Made by a program: the position numbers and the translations under genes. Below are positions 35,434 to 45,349 of a stretch of DNA of 64,000 nt, in pieces. Under the pieces are notes generated by a model. That model ran no database searches and had not been told where the DNA came from. It saw only the letters and a program-made list of their open reading frames with translations. The stretch's first letter is position 1. Each line of letters begins with the position of its first letter. The stretch is taken from the NCBI GenBank assembly GCA_941918925.1, contig OW799235.1, positions 18,546,701 to 18,610,700 on the forward strand. Reading direction: 5' to 3'. Origin of the DNA: Phyto melanocephala. Taxonomy: Eukaryota; Arthropoda; Insecta; Diptera; Rhinophoridae.

Positions 35434-36594
35434 TATATGTGTAGTATCTTGACAAGAAGACACATACCCATGGGAATAGACATTAAAATAGAAGAAGTGT
35501 TTTTACAAACTAAGGTATATGTCAACTATCTCGGGATAAGGCTTGACTCTAAGATGACCTTCTCAAATCAAATCCAGTATGCAGCAGGCAAAGCGGCTAG
35601 GGTAACAGCGCAACTGAGCCGATTAATAGCGAATATAGGGGGCCCGCGACAGAATAAGAGAAAGTTGCTAATGGAAACAAGTAATGGTATTCTCCTATAC
35701 GGTAGTGAGATCTGGGGCGAGAGTATTAGGAGAAATAGGATAAATATGCTACTTGCGGTACAGAGAACATACGCACTGCGGATAGCTTCTGCTTATCGTA
35801 CAGTATCCACGGCAGCCATTCTTGTAATATCGGGAACTATTCCGATAGATTTGCTAATAAGGGAAAAAGAAAAGATATGGCGAAAAAAACAGACTGGCGG
35901 TTTCGAACAAGGTGATAGAGAGCTCATAAGACAAGAGACCTTACAAAGCTGGCAGAAAAAAAGGAACGAGGAAACGACAGCTAGATGGATGAAGGAACTC
36001 CTCCCAGACATTAACCGGAAAAGTAAACTACTATCTGACACAAATGATATCTGGTCACGGATACTTCAGGAAGTACCTGTATAACATAGGCAACTGCAGC
36101 ACAACATACTGTTTATATGAAGACGAAGACATAATTGACGACGCTAAACACACCTTTTTCGAATGCTGTAAATAAGCTGAAAAGAGAATTGGAGAAATTT
36201 ATGGGCGAAATAAATGCTGAGAGCATAATTGATCGCATGGTAAGAATTGAGGAAAATTGGCGAACAGTATCAAGGTACTGTGAGTACATACTGAGAAGAA
36301 AGAAACCTGATCTGGATGAAGCAGATTAGGGACTAAGGGCAGATAGGCGAGGACCTAGACGCAGGTCAACACGGACTGCGGCTGCAGCGAACGGCCAAAG
36401 GGAAACTACCCCGAAGTAATGCATGGCAGCGGTCCCGGGGTGGAATTATTTCCAGAAGGGGAAAAAAGGGGGTTTTTTAGTCGGTATACCATGCGGGGGA
36501 GCCCGACATACCACAAATGGTGACGACCGATCGTGTATGCAGGAATGCATTTTTACCTATTTCTCACCAAAAAAAAAAAAATTTATGTGGAGTA
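35434..36594 (+). mobile_element. 5'-truncated R1-like LINE with poly(A) and possible TSD
   Basis: The insertion starts in the reverse transcriptase just before the thumb and ends with CTCACC followed by a run of 13 A at about 36568-36581. Flanks carry TATATGTGTAGTA (35434-35446) and TTTATGTGGAGTA (36582-36594), 11 of 13 identical and placed exactly at the coding start and the poly(A) end, so they are a plausible diverged target-site duplication. The knuckle follows the thumb directly, with no RNase H, which suggests the R1 type. The 3' untranslated region (36330-36567) is GC-rich with GGTCCCGGGGTGGAAT and GGGGGAGCCCGACATACC. Confidence 0.8.
35447..36329 (+). pseudogene. R1-like reverse transcriptase thumb and C-terminal knuckle
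   Basis: About 213 codons of continuous frame remain, unusually long for this window. They contain YVNYLGIRLDSKMTFSNQIQ, then AARVTAQLSRLIANIGGPRQ, the ILLYGSEIWGE block, AVQRTYALRIASAYRTVS and ILVISGTIPIDLL, all characteristic of the RT thumb of R1-type insect LINEs. The frame closes at 36084. One base out of phase follows the knuckle CSTTYCLYEDEDIIDDAKHT followed by FFEC (C-x4-C...H-x4-C). A further shift leads to KRELEKFMGEINAESIIDRM and the C-terminus RRKKPDLDEAD at 36329. The polymerase palm, with its catalytic aspartates, is missing, so the copy was dead on arrival. The good codon preservation suggests a fairly recent insertion. Confidence 0.9.
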
Positions 36595-36599
36595 ATATA

Positions 36600-37665
36600 G
36601 TTCAAACATCCACTACAGTTTCGCTGAGCACCACGCATTTGAAGTGTTTAATTTTCCTTGATTCTGACGCACAAGCCAGACTGAATTTAATCGATGCTAT
36701 GCTAGGTTGGCTTTGAGAGTCGCTGTGGCTTATTTTCGTAGACCAGCAACATAACAGATCTTCACTAGAGAAACAGTGACGGTACCAATTCGCACAATCT
36801 CGGATCACGTTTCATTTATATGAGATGGCCATTCTCTTAGATCTCTCGTAAAGGATGTCTACTATGTCAAGGCCTGCGAGGCACTTAAAACTACATATCT
36901 TTCGTGATCTTATTATCCAACTCAGACCGAAAGATGGTCACGTCGTTTTGAAAGGATCATGGACCAATGACACCGTCAGTTCGAAATTCACAACAAACAG
37001 AGAATTTTTAGGGACGTTAGTAAATCTGATTTAGATAAGTATCATAACAAATTTGATGATTTTGTTGGTCGACGTACCCATCCATCTAGAAATGGAAGTC
37101 ATTGTTAAAAATTAGTTTTTCATTAAAATTGGGGTAAATTTCTAGTCGCTCCAGAGCCTATTCAGCAAACAAACATCCTTGTTAATAGCTGTTTATTGTC
37201 AGATTTTGGGTTAGTTGAATTGTCAAGGGGTGAAGATCCAAGTATCGATGCAAAACTCGTTCTGGTGTGCAAATGTTCTAGTTCTAGTGTTAGACGCTAA
37301 TTTGAGTACATCGGATTCTCCTGCACAGTCTTACGGACAATGACAGATCTTACATTAAGTTATTGTATGGGCTTTGGTTTAGTGTTTTCAGAACCAGGGA
37401 ACTCATTTTTATCAACCACACTGCAACAAGTCGCCAAGGTAGAACTATTATGCAGATCGTAAAATAAGAGTCGCGTGGTTTCGCAAAACAAATTAAAAAA
37501 TGGCAGCCACTTAGACAGATATAGCCAGCAGTGGTGAAAGTTTGAAAATCTCCAATGAAAAATTATTCGAACGTAAGATATTAATCGAAAATTTTTTTTT
37601 ATTTTTTTTTGTTTTGAAAGCTTGAGATGAAGTGGGTGCGTTTTAGCATCCATATTATAATACTT
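36600..37665. other. Spacer with a GC-richer patch, not identified
   Basis: From 36720 to 37110 base composition is more balanced than around it and short stop-free pieces occur, such as KDVYYVKACEALKTTYLS near 36850 and WSRRFERIMDQ near 36940. I cannot assign these to a family. They could be remnants of a coding transposon. The rest is AT-rich. Confidence 0.3.
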
Positions 37666-37669
37666 TAAA

Positions 37670-37908
37670 TCTGTGGCTTGGAGCTAAAAGCGGCCAATGT
37701 CAAAATATTTACTTTTGACAAAATTGGAGTTGAATTTTAACTTTTAACGGTGACATTGGCCAGCATTTTATTTATGAAGCTGTTCTGGGTTAAGTATGAC
37801 TTTAGCTGTTTTACCATAATGAAATAGAGCAAGAAAACAAATCTTATGCAATGCTTAACTCAAAAGAGCAAAAAAGTGACATTGGCCCTTTTAGCTCCAA
37901 GCCACAGA
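37670..37908. mobile_element. 239-bp MITE with 31-bp terminal inverted repeats
   Basis: The left end TCTGTGGCTTGGAGCTAAAA continues GCGGCCAATGTCA; the right end TGACATTGGCCC continues TTTTAGCTCCAAGCCACAGA. The repeats match except for one extra base. A third GTGACATTGGCC copy lies internally near 37750. The element has no coding frame. Flanks are AAAT-rich on both sides, so a short duplication cannot be told from chance. Confidence 0.85.
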
Positions 37909-37914
37909 AATAAT

Positions 37915-39175
37915 GTAAATCTATATACGTTTAGATTTATTTAAGGCAAGGAAAAACGAAAGTCTTATTTGAAGTCAAAAGTTCTTCAAATAAAAATGCA
38001 CCGTGAATACCACTAATGTGAGGAATTCTTGTGCACGTTTTTAAAAACATTTTTTTTATGTAATTTTTTTTTGTTAGCTTGTTTTGTTTTTCCACATTTT
38101 TCATAAAAAATAATTTTTAAAATACATACGTACACATATGAATATATTTTTTTTAGTTTCTTGTTTTGCATAGTATTTCCCTGTAGTTTCAGTCTTGTGC
38201 GAAGGGCAAAGATGCGGTCGATTTCTGTAGTATTTTTCTTTTTGTAGAAAACACAATAATTTCATTCATAAATACGTACCATAGATTATTGTCTTATTTT
38301 GTTCAATGAAATTTTTCAATTTATTTTCAGTTTAATATTTTGTACAAATTTTTGCTCTAATCAGCGCTACTATGAATCGTATAATTAATTTAAGAATTTG
38401 GCATGCCCATTTATAGCAAAACGGAGAGATTTTTATTTTCTCATATCTGCTGATAGATATGTTGAATAGAGTTTCTTCTGGAGAATTTTTTTTTTAATCC
38501 TATGAGGCTATAATCCTTTTTTAAATTAATAGAAAATTAATTGATGTACAATTTCAATTTCACATTAAGATTTTGTGACGGAATATTTTTATAGTCACAG
38601 AAGAAGAAGCTACATAATTGAGCGTAACCACCATCAATCAAAGATTTTTACACATTTCGTAATCTTTATTGTAGGTTCAGACCAAAATCAATTTTTTTCG
38701 GGCTGTAAGGCTAAGCACCTGACTTTGTATAAATCATTTGTTATGGACTTGAATATTTATTTTTAAAAAATTTAATTTATTTTTTTTGATTTTTTGGTTT
38801 GGGATTTCTATTTGATGGTTTTCTTTTAAATTTTGTTTGTTTAACTTTTACAAGTTAAAGTTTTTCCTAATTTATTATTTACAATTTTTTGTTGTTGTTT
38901 TTTAAAATACTTATATTTTAAATATTGTATACATATGGGTCATTCATATTCATAGTGAAAAGTAAAGCTAAAAGTCAACGTACTAACGTTTACATTATTG
39001 ACATTTTTTTTAAACAAAAATTAGCCTTTTTAGCTGAAATTTAAACTTTGGAATAATTTCTAAAGCATTTCTACTGCCTGTTTCTCAGAAAGTGTTGTGT
39101 CTAAAAAGTGCTGAAATTCTAGAGTTTTAATATTTTTGCGATAATTTAACCTTCAAAAAAAAAAAAAAAAATACA
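37915..39175. other. AT-rich spacer, no gene seen
   Basis: Nothing supported except the phrase CACCGTGAATACCACTAATG near 37998, which has relatives near 16454 and 21377. Frame 38575-38766 is unrecognised. Confidence 0.4.
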
Positions 39176-39181
39176 CATTAA

Positions 39182-39370
39182 ACACATCAACGAGTGGAGG
39201 TAGATGCATGTAGCCATGTAACAGCATGTGAGCGTCGACCTCTCAAATTATCGCGACTGCCTTTTAAAGCCAAGACAGTTGTGTTATATGCGTTGGACAA
39301 ATTACACATTATTTTTTCGGCAATTTATCAACGTCCATATTTCAAAGAAACTCAAATAAGACAAGATTAA
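39182..39370 (+). other. 62-codon open frame without start, unrecognised
   Basis: Between stops at 39179 and 39368 the plus strand reads without interruption and includes VEVDACSHVTACERRPLKLS and PFKAKTVVLYALDKLH. The composition (Cys, Arg, Val, Leu) and the more balanced base content stand out against the flanks. There is no ATG at the beginning and no recognisable family. It may be a fragment of an old transposon or chance. Confidence 0.2.
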
Positions 39371-39649
39371 TATTTATGTCCGTAAAATTAAACAGGAGAA
39401 CAAGATACAGGTAATTTCTAACCAGAAGCCGTACATTTAATTTTAAGGATTTTGTTCGGTATTTAAGCTTACCTTTTTGTGAATCCTAAAGCTAATGACC
39501 ATAAATAGCGCCATTGTTTTTCTGAGCACTTTTCAAAATTTTTGTGAGATTTAACTAATTTTGACCAAAGAAACTTTTTTAAGATGAAGCGCATTTTTGA
39601 TCGAAAAAATTATCATGTATAAAACGAAGGCTGAGGATCAACAGCTAAT

Positions 39650-40990
39650 ATGTTAGGTTAAACAGGCAAAAGATCTAAAGACTATCACACTTGGGTCCAT
39701 GAGTGATCCCTTTGTGATACTTGATGCATAGGATGGTCCCTTGTATCTCATGTCACTTTCACCGAGGTAATAACGGTTCCAGCACTTCAAAACCAATCCG
39801 ACGCACGAAAAACCCGAGCATATGCTCCTAATATTAACGACAGATAAACTCGCCGAATCATGAATAAAACTCTTTTCCAGATGTAAAGCTCGGAGTTTAA
39901 AGGGATATATTATCGCCTGGCGTATACTCTCAAGACAAAATGTTCAATTAGAACATTAACTAGAATTGAAAGCAGGAAAGCCACCTAGATGGTAGTGATG
40001 ACCAGTGACTAATGGGATAGAATTTGTGAAGAGTCAGTGTATCAATTTTTCTCGAGTGCAGAATATTTCATTATTATTCTTTGTCGAGCGATGTGGATCC
40101 GGTGATTGGTACAGATAATCTCCTATTAAAAATGGGAGTTGGAGTGGATTAGTCGATATATTTCAGAATATTGAAAATGTATTCCATTATAGATGCATGT
40201 ATGTAAGTTTCTAGGTATTAATAACACGTAGTCTGAATCCCGTACTAAACGCCGTGTGTGTAGCAACCAACATCGCAAATAGTGCCTTTAAGGTTGTTGT
40301 CCGAAAAGCATCTATAGTATGCAATGCTGAGCTTAACAGAACATTCTTGAAGAGTTTGCTGTATGTGGAAGGGGTTAGTGCAGTCTTCTGTTCTCTGTAC
40401 ATAAAAATTGGTTTTACAATCTTGTGAAACAAGTAAGGAAGTGTTTTTTGGATCTATGCCCCTGGGTTTGCCAATGGCCTTTCTGCAAGAATTAATGAAT
40501 ATAGAAGCCTTAAATACTCTTAATTGAGTGTTCTGGAATCAGGATATTTTTGCGTGCACTATCCACAATACCGAGTTCCATGCCCCCAATTGCGAAAGTG
40601 AAAATTTTAGTACCTTGTATTTTCTGATGAAGCTTACAAGATCCGGTTTGGATAGATTAACCGCTACCTATACTTCATTCACTGACAAGTTCAAGGGCCA
40701 ACTCCATGAAGCTCGATATATTATTTAGATATTTCTCCAATTCTTTTGTAGCGACGTCGTTTGCGTAGGAGATCGTTTTGTAAATCAAGGAATTTAGTTC
40801 AATGTGGGGTACCCCTATTTACTACCCTGTAAAGCATAGCAGGCACTGTAGTCAAGATTATTACTGTAATTATGGGTACACCACCCTTATTAAAGTGAGA
40901 AGTCCTTTTATCTACCTCTAGTTGGCCGATAGATACAATGTCGCATCTAGCCAAACATTATTGATCAACAGATGATAATCACGCTGCAAG
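39650..40990 (-). mobile_element. Old LINE copy related to the 19.5-kb element
   Basis: The plus-strand phrase CACTTGGGTCCATGAG at 39691, followed by CCCTTTGTGATAC, aligns with CACTTGGGTCCTCCGAGGGTCCCGTTGTGATAC split at the same relative position in the 3' region of the 19.5-kb LINE. A GTTAGGTTAAACAGG remnant of the CTAAC-type tail lies at 39652. Both elements are on the minus strand. This copy retains part of the palm as well as the thumb, but it is far more diverged. Confidence 0.7.
40211..40870 (-). pseudogene. Degenerate LINE reverse transcriptase
   Basis: On the minus strand VNRGTPHIELNSLIYKTISY (motif B side) leads into YAND at 40756-40767, the position of the YADD catalytic box; the first Asp has become Asn, which would abolish polymerase activity. 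KELEKYLNNISSFMELALELV and IGGMELGIVDSA follow. After a change of frame, the thumb is recognisable in 40211-40432 as KTALTPSTYSKLFKNVLLSS and TTTLKALFAMLV, aligning with the RTTPSKALFTILNWL block of the 19.5-kb copy. RNase H is not recognisable between 39700 and 40200. At least one internal stop (LVSE followed by a stop) and a frameshift are present. Confidence 0.7.
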
Positions 40991-41149
40991 GAATTTTTCG
41001 AATTTCGTAATTAATGCAGAGTTCTTTCTTTTACCGTATTGCATCAATGAAAATTATTAAATGTGTTACATACGAAAGCACAAAAAGTATGTCTCAGTAC
41101 TGCTTATTATTTTACCGGCTAGAAAACGCTCGAAACTAATTAATTTCAA

Positions 41150-41473
41150 TAGTATTTTTTTTTATATTTCTCCTTATTTGCAGTTATCTCTTTCAGCAGT
41201 GCGAAGGGTGAAGTCATGATTGAGCTGTTCTTGGTAGAGTTGAAATTTGTGCTTACTGATTGCACGACAGAGACCTACAAATATAAAATCATACCTTCTA
41301 GAAGCGCTGTTGGAGCAAGGGAAGTACTAAGTAAGCGATTGAAGAAGACCGTTTTGGTATTAAAGTTTTTGTTGGACATTAACAAAAAGTTTCTGTTTGA
41401 GAGTATAACTGATCTAGAGATCTTTGCTAGGCCTTTTATTGAAGGGGCTTTTGCAGTGGCAGCTTTAAACTAA
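41150..41473 (+). CDS. Unrecognised 85-codon ORF, doubtful
   Basis: From the ATG at 41216 the frame gives 85 residues (MIELFLVELKFVLTDCTTET and onwards) and it is open for about 20 codons upstream through FAVISFSSAKGEV. The pyrimidine-rich TTTCTCCTTATTTGCAG at 41167-41183 looks like a splice acceptor, and an AATAAA lies at about 41505 after the stop, so a terminal exon is imaginable. Against this, I recognise no family, and frames of about 100 codons are expected by chance once or twice in 64 kb of such AT-rich DNA. Most likely fortuitous, but worth testing with transcripts. Confidence 0.2.
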
Positions 41474-41627
41474 TTGGCCACATTTGAGTGAAGCACTCAA
41501 TATAAATAAAAACTAACCCGTTACTAAAAGTGGGCCAAATCCATGTGAATTTTAACACTAGTGTCATATATGTATACACGAATTTTGCTAATACCGGATA
41601 AACTTTTTATTTATTTCATCAGTTATA

Positions 41628-41766
41628 CAGGGTTTTAAAAATTTTTTCGATTCCATGTAATTTTCCACAACTAAAACTCTCATAAGAAAAAAGCATAGAG
41701 AAGTTCAAATAAAGATTTGGAAAACCTGATACTTCAACATGGCTCCCTTTTCTTTATAAAACCCTG
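41628..41766. mobile_element. 139-bp MITE, TA target
   Basis: CAGGGTTTTAAAAA at the left and TTTATAAAACCCTG at the right are inverted copies, and TA flanks the element on both sides (41626-41627, 41767-41768). The TA duplication and CAG terminus fit a Tc1/mariner-superfamily derivative. It is non-coding. A lone half-end, ACAGGGTTTTTTTTAAAAC, lies near 18464. Confidence 0.65.
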
Positions 41767-41774
41767 TATTTTCT

Positions 41775-42585
41775 GGGAGGATAAAACAGCGAACAGAAAG
41801 TACAAAAAAGAAGTTGGAGTATTCACCAAGCATCCCATCATGTTTTTTTAAATTTAAAAAAATTCTCTTTATTTAAATGCTATAATTTGCAAAAATTAAT
41901 TTTAGTATTCTAAGACTTTTAACGAAATGTCCCACATCTTCAGTTTTTTACCTCAATACATTTATAGTTGTTATTTTTAGCATTTATGTACATTTTGGCA
42001 AATTGTTTCGTTTATGAAAAGGAAAATATTTGTTTAAATTTTTGTTATTTGCTGTTCTTAATCTATTTGTGTTTTAAGATAAAAAATATATTTAAATTAC
42101 CTTTAAATTTATAATTAAATACACAGCACAACATAATGTAATGTTATTACGTTCTCTCTATTTTTTTATTCCCTGCGCTATTGGGGTGCATTAAAATAAG
42201 TTAGTCATTTGGTTTGTTGTTTCAAGCATAGTAGTTTCTCAAGCCTTAAGAAATAAATCTATGGAAGTCGTGTAGAGCGGAAAGTTAATTTAGCGATGTT
42301 CAGCTTTTTGAGTGTTGCTGATTTTAAGTTTCGGTAGATCTTATAAGATCTACGGATATATATGTGTAGTTAGATAATTTTTATTATTAAAATTTAACAA
42401 AATCGTTTTATAACTCTGATTACATAAACAAGTTAAATGGTTATCACTATTCTAGCACTAAACATATGTTGTGAATTGTACATGCAACTATTCGGAAGTT
42501 CTATTAATTGGTAATTACATGTTTTTTTATCGTTTTACCGAAGTCCGAGTAAAAATGTAAAAAAAATGTTAAAAAAATTTTATCC
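41775..42585. other. AT-rich spacer, no gene seen
   Basis: Nothing supported in this stretch. Confidence 0.45.
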
Positions 42586-42589
42586 GACA

Positions 42590-43190
42590 TGTTTTTTTAG
42601 ACGCCATCTTGAATTTTAAATTTTTTAATAATTTACTGGCCAAGCCCCTTTCATTTGATAACAATATTGAGGGTGTTTAAGAAGTAACATTGAAAATACC
42701 AGATTTGACCCATATATAAATTTATTGTCCGCCATTTTGTAGTGGCGGCCAACATGAATATTAATTTTTTTATAGTGCTTATATTGCGCTGGTCAAGCCC
42801 TTTCAGATGATTCTAATATTGGCTCTCTCGGTTGTCTAGAAGCTGAAATAATTGATTTAAGTTTGAAAATTTTTGGAATTTATATCGTTCATAAAATTTT
42901 TTGCCTCTAACTTTACCGATTAGAGCCCGCTTAATCCAAAATTTTCACGAATATCTCTAGAGGTTTGAAAGATTGATACTACACACAGATCTGACGAATA
43001 TATGGTTGCTTCTAACAACACACAGACAGACAGACGGACATGGCTTAATGGACTCCTCTATTCATAAGCTTTCAGAAAATTTATATTTTATGGGGTCGAA
43101 AATAAAAATTGTAGAAATTACAAACGGAATGACAGAGCTATATATAATCTTATGCACCACAGGTGAAGGGTATAAAAATGAATGCTCAGC
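42590..43190. repeat. Dispersed repeat with CGCCATTTT modules, third copy
   Basis: ACGCCATCTTGAATTTTAAA near 42601, TTGTCCGCCATTTTGTAGTG near 42724, CTCTAACTTTACCGATTAG near 42905, TTCATAAGCTTTCAGAAAAT near 43061 and CACAGGTGAAGGGTATAAAA near 43157 follow the same order as 22630-23485. The 74-codon frame inside is repeat sequence. Confidence 0.6.
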
Positions 43191-43204
43191 AAAATGATTC
43201 ATAT

Positions 43205-43620
43205 ACAAGTCCATGGTTTCACGTGCTGTAAGGCTAGTAGCGCAATCTTGTTGAAATCATAGTTCACCGAAACCATGTGTTTGAAAGTTAGGAAGTACAT
43301 AGTCCGATAACATGTTACGATAACGGTTACCATTGACGGTAGCATTCTGATTTATATAATTTTTGAAGAAAAATGATCCAATTATTGTACCAGATTATGA
43401 ACAACGGCATATAGTTGTTATTAATGGTTCTTTGGGATGCTCATCGGCCCAAAAACGGAAATTTTGTTTAACAACGTATCTATTGAGCCAGATATGGGCT
43501 TCATTACTGAACAAAAGACGCCGGATTTTTATTTTAATAAATTTTTCGAACAATTTGGAGACGATGTTGTGGTATGAGTCTTTCCATGATAATTTGCAAA
43601 ACGACACTCAACAACAATGA
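43205..43620 (-). pseudogene. Mariner transposase fragment, first catalytic Asp lost
   Basis: On the minus strand, RRLLFSNEAHIWLNRYVVKQ carries Asn where the first catalytic Asp of the SDEAHFWLNG block should be. FRFWADEHPKEPL, then FFFKNYINQNATVNGNRYRN, then a stop, then FQQDCATSLTARETM follow, with the second Asp intact. The sequence ends at about 43210 right after this helix, so the third catalytic residue and C-terminus are missing. The region before the first block (43620-43850) shows only vague similarity. It belongs to the same group as the copies at 7.5, 29.5 and 55.4 kb. Confidence 0.8.
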
Positions 43621-43859
43621 CAATGCATTTTTAGATAAGTCATGCGTGAACACTCAAAAAAATCCTATTGAAAACCAAACCTCACCATTAATCACCTGAT
43701 ACAACTCTCCTATAAAATCATCAAAACTCGTATAAAAACATTAGGATGATTGGAAATGAATTAAGTTGTTTCGATTGCTTATTATGGTCCTTCGAACCGA
43801 TTCTGCTTGACTGTGTTGATGATGCTGCAAAAACGTTGCTGGCATTTTCTTCAACTAGT

Positions 43860-44685
43860 TTCTAATTACACTCTAGAAACTCTGTTTTGGTAACGGAAAA
43901 CTGATACAGTAAGGGCATAAAGTCTGGTCCTTTTTTACTTTGTATTGTTAGGCATGAAATATTAATCAACGTCAAGTGGATTTTAAATAGAAAGGAACAA
44001 ATTTTACAAGTTGCATTTCTTTAAATGAAATGCAAAACTTAGAAACTTCTTTAATGCTTTTTTTTGGCTTACGGTTAAAAGACAAAACTGCCATCGTTAA
44101 TTATTTTCGAATTTATTGTCAAATATTTTTTAAAAAGCCTGCTCCAGTAACTGGCAATCGACCTATAACTTCGTATAGGAAGCCAGTATTTCCGAAATCG
44201 ACACCTTATATTAAATTCCGCATGTAGTAAATTGAGACTCAGGGTAACTGTAACTCGGTGCAGCTAACCAATGCGAAGGCAGATGTAAAGGCTTGTTTTT
44301 CCTTATTAGAAACGTTAATTGCAATGATGAGGGAGCTCTTGACCCCACCAGAACAGAATTACGACTGTCTTTAATGCTTTATGCGATACCTATGACTTTA
44401 AACAGTCGTTGACATTAGATCGGTAACATCTCAAAAATATGTTAAAGGAAGCTTTATATATTTTTTAATACATTTCTATGAACACTATTTACTAAAACTA
44501 TAAGTAATGAAAGTTCGTTAATTTCGAGATAAGGCTAATGATAAAATATTAATTCCATTTTTTTTAATTTAACGTTCGATAAGAAAGAAAAAAAGAAAAG
44601 AGAGAAAGATAGAAACTATTAAATTTAAAAAAAAAAATTACCAACTCTTCCATCTCTGCTTCAAACTAATACATTTTCTACTAAT
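43860..44685. other. Spacer, no gene seen
   Basis: A purine-rich AAAGAAAAGAGAGAAAGATAG run lies near 44590. The 65-codon frame 44030-44227 is unrecognised. A GC-balanced patch at 44230-44420 has no long frame. Confidence 0.4.
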
Positions 44686-44689
44686 GCCC

Positions 44690-45345
44690 GTTAGCGTATT
44701 TCAGCAACCTTGACAGAGTTTCCACGTCTTGATGTTATCACTAGTCCAATATATAAACTACGCCCTCTGGCTTGCGTATTAGTCGAGTGATGTTGGTCGA
44801 GAAACAGCATTCTCCATTCATAGTGGATGATTCCATGCACAATGAGGATATGGAGAGTGATATAAGAATATCTATTACTGGGGCTTAGGAGAATCCCAGA
44901 CCTGGTGCTTAAAGAGGTAAGGGGAGCTTAGAATGTTGTTAGGTGGGGCATAGTGAAATCCTGGATGTCGTACATAAAGGGGTAAAAGAGATACAGATGC
45001 CGAAGGAGCATATGCATCAAGTGAAGTTGGTCGAGGAGCAGCGTTGCACGCTCAAAGTGGATAGATACATGCACAATTATGGATTATGGGGGAATCCCTG
45101 GTACCTTAAGAGGTTAGGAAGACAAAGATCGTAGTTGGGTGGAACATAGTGAAATTCTGAGGTTAGGGAGGCTCTGATGCCGACGGAGTGTATAATGAAA
45201 GTGGTCAAAAGGTTACATCGCAAGCTCATAGCGGATAAATCCATTAACAATATAACCAAAGTAAAAGTTAGCACCTGCCATCGATGAATCATTAGGACGT
45301 TCGCGACGAGTTGTTTTTCCCACAACTCTCTTGTATTTAAAAAAA
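44690..45345. repeat. Unclassified repeat with internal irregular tandem units
   Basis: Three diverged units share GTTGGTCGAG(A/G)A(A/G)CAGC, a C(T/A)CA(T/A)AGTGGAT phrase and CATGCACAAT, starting near 44790, 45020 and 45190, each followed by GGGG(A/G)AATCC(C/T)-type and AAGAGGTAAGG-type phrases. It is GC-richer than its surroundings. A related segment lies at 58430-58650, opening with the same TTCCACGTCTTGATGTTATC-type phrase. A TATA-like ATATATAAACTACG occurs near 44751. An LTR or leader of an unknown retroelement would fit, but no coding evidence supports it. Confidence 0.45.
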
Positions 45346-45349
45346 ATAA

